DNA of 45,212 nucleotides from contig CAZSCF010000004.1 of assembly GCA_964605365.1 (NCBI GenBank), forward strand, positions 1 through 45,212. The letters run 5' to 3'. This DNA is from CAZSCF01 sp964605365. Lineage in GTDB: Bacteria > Patescibacteriota > Minisyncoccia > Moranbacterales > UBA2206. This document shows positions 41,603 through 45,212 of this stretch, in pieces; the first letter of the stretch is position 1, and each line of letters starts with the position of its first letter. The notes beneath the pieces were generated by a model that did no database searches, was not told the origin of the DNA, and saw nothing but the letters and a program-made list of their open reading frames with translations. A program made the position numbers and the translations under genes.

Positions 41603-41974
41603 ATGTTTAAAAAAATGACTTCTCAAAAATTTATTATTTTATCTCTTGTTTTGTTTTTTATCTTGAGTTCTATCTGGTTGTTTTTTATATCTGCCAAATA
41701 TCTGGACTCGGATTATGATTCCGCTTGGTGGGCAATTTATTTTGTCGACCCCAAAAGCCAGAATATGAATTTCATCATTGAAAACCATTTTTCCGATACA
41801 AATTTTCACTGGGAAATATCGTCCAACAATATAAAAATCAACGAAAGTGATGTTATGATTGCCAAAGGAGAAATAAAAATGATTCCGATTTTCATGGATA
41901 ACATGCAAAATAAAAAAATTACCTTAACGGTAATTACAAATAACGACAAAAAGGAAATTTACAAGAATTTATGA
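41603..41974 (+). CDS. Small membrane-anchored protein of unknown function
   Basis: 123 residues: an N-terminal membrane helix (about 10-28) then a roughly 90-residue domain predicted to be beta-rich and outside the cell (DSAWWAIYFVDPKSQNMNFII, SDTNFHWEISSNNIKIN). No motif recognised and no cysteine. It may be a partner or chaperone of the adjacent glycosyltransferases. It overlaps the next gene by four bases. Confidence 0.6.
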   Translation: MFKKMTSQKFIILSLVLFFILSSIWLFFISAKYLDSDYDSAWWAIYFVDPKSQNMNFIIENHFSDTNFHWEISSNNIKINESDVMIAKGEIKMIPIFMDNMQNKKITLTVITNNDKKEIYKNL

Positions 41975-43104
41975 CCAAAAAAAATCCAAAGAAAAAAATT
42001 CTTTTAGTAACAAGACCCATTGCCCCACCTTGGGACGAGGGTTCGAAAAATTTTGCTTATTTTTTAGCTAAAAATATTTCCGATCTTGAAATTGGACTTT
42101 TGACCAATGGGATTCTACCCGATTTGCCAAAAAATATCCACCAAAAAACAATTTACACTTCTAATAATTTTTCTTATTTGCAAAAAATCCGCCTCATTAA
42201 AAATTTGAGAAAAATAAGAAGCGAATTTGATATTTTGCATTATCTTTTTACTCCCACCAAACAAAATTCTTTTTTAGTAAAAAATTTCATCCTGACCAAA
42301 CAAAAAAAATTTCGCACCATTCAAACTGTCGCCACCTTGCGCGAAGATTTATATTCTGACAAAGAAATACGCAATATGCTTTTCGGAGATTTGATAATCA
42401 CCTATTCCGACCATGCTAAAAATAAATTAGCTGATCTGGGATTTAAAAATGTAAAAAGAGTCTATCCCGGCATTGATTTGAAACTTTATCGCAACAAAGG
42501 TAAAAATCCTGAATATCTCAAAAAATACGGTTTTTCTTCAAGCGATTTCATTATTAATTTTTCCGGTGAATATGTTCGCAATGGTGCTATGAATCTGGTA
42601 TTGCAAAGTTTTCTGGAAATTTCCAAGATCATCCCGGAAGCTCGCCTTTCTTTGGCATTGCGTATAAAAAACGAAGCGGACACCAAAAAGAAAGAGGAAG
42701 TTATTGAATTTTTTAAGAAAAATAATCTGCTGGAAAAAGTTTCTTTTCATGACAACGCGCAATATGCAGTTTTTGAGCTTTACAATATGGCCGACATCAG
42801 CATTTTTCCTGTTTTGGATATGAATGGAAAATTTGATGTTCCTCTGGCGGTTATTGAAACTATGGCTTGTGAGAAACCGGTTATCATTTCCGACATTCCA
42901 ATTCTTAAAGAGTTCGCAAAAGACAATAATTCTGTTAGAATTGAAAAAGGAAACTTGGCTCAACTCAATTCTGCAATTTTAGATTTGTATCACAATCCGG
43001 AAAAACGCGAACAAATCGGAAAAGCTGCTCGAAAATTCACCGAAGAAAACTTTGATATTCAAAAAATATCATCTATTTACAGTGAGATATATAAAATATT
43101 GTAA
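41971..43104 (+). CDS. GT4-like glycosyltransferase
   Basis: 377 residues. The N-terminal KKILLVTRPIAPPWDEGSKNFAYFLA and the C-terminal FDVPLAVIETMACEKPVIISDIPILKEF give the GT-B frame, with the donor motif in VPLAVIETMACEKPV (EX7E-like, beginning later than usual). It is the last clear glycan gene on the plus strand. An RtcB-like gene follows ten bp later, on the same transcript by spacing. Confidence 0.82.
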   Translation: MTKKNPKKKILLVTRPIAPPWDEGSKNFAYFLAKNISDLEIGLLTNGILPDLPKNIHQKTIYTSNNFSYLQKIRLIKNLRKIRSEFDILHYLFTPTKQNSFLVKNFILTKQKKFRTIQTVATLREDLYSDKEIRNMLFGDLIITYSDHAKNKLADLGFKNVKRVYPGIDLKLYRNKGKNPEYLKKYGFSSSDFIINFSGEYVRNGAMNLVLQSFLEISKIIPEARLSLALRIKNEADTKKKEEVIEFFKKNNLLEKVSFHDNAQYAVFELYNMADISIFPVLDMNGKFDVPLAVIETMACEKPVIISDIPILKEFAKDNNSVRIEKGNLAQLNSAILDLYHNPEKREQIGKAARKFTEENFDIQKISSIYSEIYKIL

Positions 43105-43114
43105 TATCAAAAAC

Positions 43115-44611
43115 ATGTCTTACGATCTCAAAAATGTTTCTGACCACAAAAAAGAATTTCAGACAGAACAAATGAATGTTCCTGCTGTCTTACATGTTTC
43201 GGACGAATTGCTTCCCAATGAAGATACTTTGTCTGAAATAGAAAGCGTTGCATCCTCTCCTTTTGCGTTTCATCATATTGCCGCAATGAGCGACGTACAT
43301 AGCAAGAAGGGACGCAAAAACCCAACCGGAACCGTTGTAGCTTCAGAAAAGTTTTTTTTGCCCCAAATCAATGACACGGCGCCCAATTGTGGAATGAGAT
43401 TTTTAAAAACCAATCTGACCGACGAAGATTTAGCTAACGGAAATTTAGATAAACTTTTTGCAGAATTAACCAAAGTCATCCCGACTAAAAAATTTATCGG
43501 CACCAAAATTCCCTTTCAGCTCGTATTGGATATTTGCCGATTCGGCATAATATCAGTTAAAAATTATTTTAACACGCGTACAAAAAATGAAATAGAAAAT
43601 ACTTATAAAAACGGAAATTTTTTAAATGAAAACATCCCTTCAGAAAAAGATATATTAAACGTCATTCCTAAATTGTTTTTGCAAATCGGCAGGTTTCGTT
43701 TGGGAATTTTGGGCGCAGCTGGAAACCATTTCTTGGATTTAATGAAAATTAGTGAAATTAAAGACACTAAAATTGCTGAAAAATTCGGCATCAAAAAAGG
43801 TCAATATATATTTTTAATGCACACAGGCTCAGGACTACTTGGGCAATACGCCTCCTACTTTTATACACCCAAGAAAAAGGAGCATCTAAGCCAAAAAATC
43901 ATATTGGAAATAGGAAAATTTTTCTTTGATTCTCAGATGCATAAAGTTTATAAAAAAATCTCAAAAAGAATTAAAAAACACAAAAACAGTACTGATTTTT
44001 TTGCTTATAGTGATAACAGTCTTGAAGGAGAAATGTTTATTCGCGCTCATTGGGCCGCGGGAAATCATGGTTTTGCCAACAGAACCATTCTGACCCATAA
44101 TTTAGACCAGACTATTGAAAAAGTTTTGGGCAAAAATCCCGAACTGGACCTTTTGTATGATATGCCTCATGTTTTTATCGATAAAGAAAACCATTTTGGT
44201 CAAGATGTTTGGATACATAGAAATGGCACTGTCAGAGCCAATGGTCCTAAAAGAATGCAGGACCACCCAATATTTTCTCAGACAGGAGAGCCGGTTTTTA
44301 TCCCCTCTTCAATGAGCACTCCGGCCTATATCGGGGTCGGCACAAATGAAAATGAATCCGGCTTTTTTTCAGCCAGCCACGGCACTGGTCGTCGCAAAGA
44401 TCCAAAGAATGATATGCCAGAAAACAAGAAAAAACTTTTTCAAAAAATGGAAAGCAAAAATGTCAAGCTATTTAATGCCGCTTCCAAGGGCGTAATTATG
44501 CAAGACAGCGCTTACTACAAAGATGTGGAGGAAGTTATTACCGGCATGGAAGAAAATAAAATAATCAAAGTCGTCGCCAAAATGGATCCGGTGGCGGTGT
44601 TGATGTATTAA
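43115..44611 (+). CDS. Divergent RtcB-like protein (RNA ligase family)
   Basis: About 498 residues from ATG 43115; the longer frame from 43052 starts inside the preceding gene. RtcB landmarks are present in order: MSDVHSKKGR, NCGMRF (Cys92), GAAGNHFLDL (Asn204, His205), HTGSGLLG (His236), AAGNHGFANR, MPHVF (His352), WIHRNGTVRA and SASHGTGRR (His422, the guanylated His in RtcB). The canonical DIGCGM is replaced by APNCGM, so the metal-ligand Asp three residues before Cys92 is Ala. HRKGATR reads HRNGTVR. It could be an inactive or changed ligase. It ends with a good terminator. Confidence 0.82.
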   Translation: MSYDLKNVSDHKKEFQTEQMNVPAVLHVSDELLPNEDTLSEIESVASSPFAFHHIAAMSDVHSKKGRKNPTGTVVASEKFFLPQINDTAPNCGMRFLKTNLTDEDLANGNLDKLFAELTKVIPTKKFIGTKIPFQLVLDICRFGIISVKNYFNTRTKNEIENTYKNGNFLNENIPSEKDILNVIPKLFLQIGRFRLGILGAAGNHFLDLMKISEIKDTKIAEKFGIKKGQYIFLMHTGSGLLGQYASYFYTPKKKEHLSQKIILEIGKFFFDSQMHKVYKKISKRIKKHKNSTDFFAYSDNSLEGEMFIRAHWAAGNHGFANRTILTHNLDQTIEKVLGKNPELDLLYDMPHVFIDKENHFGQDVWIHRNGTVRANGPKRMQDHPIFSQTGEPVFIPSSMSTPAYIGVGTNENESGFFSASHGTGRRKDPKNDMPENKKKLFQKMESKNVKLFNAASKGVIMQDSAYYKDVEEVITGMEENKIIKVVAKMDPVAVLMY

Positions 44612-44618
44612 AAACAAC

Positions 44619-44654
44619 AAAAAAAGTCTCTGACAAAATATGCAGAGGCTTTTT
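44619..44654. terminator. Bidirectional terminator after the RtcB-like gene
   Basis: AAAAAGTCTCTG and CAGAGGCTTTTT form a 12-pair stem (one T-G wobble) around a ten-base loop. T runs follow on both strands, so it can also end the convergent gene at 44686. Confidence 0.85.
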
Positions 44655-44685
44655 ACTTTCAATAACTTCCAAATAAAAGAAGGGT

Positions 44686-44973
44686 CTAATTGGCGCCTTC
44701 TGCTTCTTTTTCTTCTTGTACTATTTCTGCAGGAGATTTATAATCTTTACCTTTTTCAATAATGATCCTTATTTTTGTTCCGTCATCGCGTTCTCCTTCA
44801 AAATAAACTCTGCCCTCACCTTCAGAACCACTTCTGCAAAAAACAAAATCACCCATTTTTGACATAGCAGTTGCTATTTCGACCCCCTTTGCATTCAAGA
44901 AATCTGTTTCAAAGGACGCTGCTGATCCTGGAACAAATTTTGGCTGCTCCGCACCATTCGATTGTTTTTCCAT
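44686..44973 (-). CDS. Small acidic soluble protein of unknown function
   Basis: 95 residues, no membrane helix, one cysteine (VFCRSG). The middle region GRVYFEGERDDGTKIRIIIEKG predicts a beta hairpin, and the C-terminus is acidic (EEKEAEGAN). Family not recognised. Its promoter is TATTAT ending six bases, or TATAAT ending three bases, before ATG 44973, so it may also be leaderless. It is convergent with the RtcB-like gene. Confidence 0.6.
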   Translation of the reverse strand: MEKQSNGAEQPKFVPGSAASFETDFLNAKGVEIATAMSKMGDFVFCRSGSEGEGRVYFEGERDDGTKIRIIIEKGKDYKSPAEIVQEEKEAEGAN

Positions 44974-45080
44974 CTTATTATAATAAAAAATTATTTCATT
45001 TTTCTCTTTTGTGGAACCAGATACACAGTGTTAGGCGGGGCTTCAGCCCTTGAGTTTATTTTAGAATTCTTTTAAAAGGG

Positions 45081-45108
45081 AAGGACGAGTAAGGGCTTGC
45101 TCGTCCTT
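45081..45108. repeat. Strong hairpin with nine-base arms
   Basis: AAGGACGAG and CTCGTCCTT pair perfectly, and inner bases T-G, A-T and A-T extend the stem to about 12 pairs with a GGGC loop. No clear T run on either strand. A smaller GGGC-TTCA-GCCC hairpin lies near 45038-45050. Together they suggest a structured RNA or an RNA 3' end at the edge of the window. Confidence 0.6.
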
Positions 45109-45158
45109 GTAAATTATGCTTTATTACTATGAAATAATCGTTTTCCCATGCGGGGACT

Positions 45159-45191
45159 TTATACATCTGTTGGATCGTAACAATATTTCAT
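45159..45191 (-). CDS. Ten-codon ORF behind the best Shine-Dalgarno in the window
   Basis: ATG at 45191, product MKYCYDPTDV, stop TAA. AAGGAGGT (45207-45200) is a full complement to the 16S 3' end and sits eight bases from the ATG. Such spacing is optimal, yet the ORF stops after ten codons. It could be a leader peptide, a decayed gene or chance. The upstream context lies outside the window. Confidence 0.3.
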   Translation of the reverse strand: MKYCYDPTDV

Positions 45192-45212
45192 GATCTCGTA
45201 CCTCCTTTTTTT

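Noticed and set aside
45200..45212. ACCTCCTTTTTT at the window end looks like the 3' end of 16S rRNA
   Set aside because: The preceding bases do not match the conserved 16S 3' region (no GTAACCGTAGGGG-like helix 45), so it is read as a Shine-Dalgarno on the minus strand.

Overview
The window is AT-rich, gene-dense bacterial DNA that looks like a Candidate Phyla Radiation (Patescibacteria) genome, probably on the Parcubacteria side. This placement is inference. The grounds are very short intergenic gaps with many ATGA or TAATG overlaps, few Shine-Dalgarno sequences, families typical of that group (DUF4012, DUF5652, LCP, many small membrane proteins), a lone ISC module, an archaeal-looking UMP kinase, and retained ribosomal protein bL9, which several other CPR lineages lack. 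UGA is a normal stop: several genes end in TGA, and prfB (RF2) is present with its own programmed UGA frameshift. No insertion sequence, prophage or CRISPR array was seen.

Layout. 1-5188 (+): the end of a glycosyltransferase, a DUF4012 protein, a ZIP metal transporter, prfB with a +1 frameshift, and ftsE-ftsX. 5269-7544 (-): a GT2 dolichyl-phosphate-mannose-synthase-like enzyme and a large GT-C-like membrane protein, downstream of a tRNA-Gln(CUG). 7797-11625 (+): folC, a membrane-anchored transglutaminase-like protein, obgE and a DUF5652 protein. 11670-15947 (-): a priA-def-fmt-rhodanese operon. 16012-19876 (+): a GT26 glycosyltransferase, a small membrane protein, gltX and an EnvC-like M23 peptidase. 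20209-22260 (-): Rrf2/IscR regulator, iscS and iscU, with two candidate palindromic operators upstream. Between that operon and the next + strand gene is a very small minus-strand gene with a perfect sigma-70 consensus promoter. 22740-29856: a RecB/Cas4-like nuclease, a DUF2062 protein, pyrH, a zinc-site membrane protein, rpmA, pyrG, rplI and a C-terminal processing protease. 29876-43104: a large envelope-glycan locus read in two directions from about 35.9 kb. It holds six glycosyltransferases, an LCP ligase, an O-antigen ligase/polymerase, a UDP-sugar dehydrogenase and a GT-C-like protein. 43115-45212: a divergent RtcB-like protein and a small unknown gene.

How the parts fit. FtsEX (3.5-5.2 kb) and the coiled-coil M23 protein (18.7 kb) look like the two halves of a division-linked murein hydrolase system. 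def, fmt and folC supply or use formyl-methionine and reduced folate for translation initiation. The glycan locus would make nucleotide sugars, assemble a lipid-linked oligosaccharide, polymerise or ligate it, and attach it to the wall through LCP. iscS-iscU-Rrf2 is a compact self-regulated Fe-S assembly module.

The most unusual signals are regulatory. At three genes a perfect TATAAT box ends exactly six bases before the ATG, implying leaderless mRNAs, and a fourth (priA) has the same spacing with a weaker box. Two divergent gene pairs appear to share or overlap a single -35 element. The best promoter in the window drives a 40-codon hydrophobic ORF that ends at a UUCG-loop terminator.
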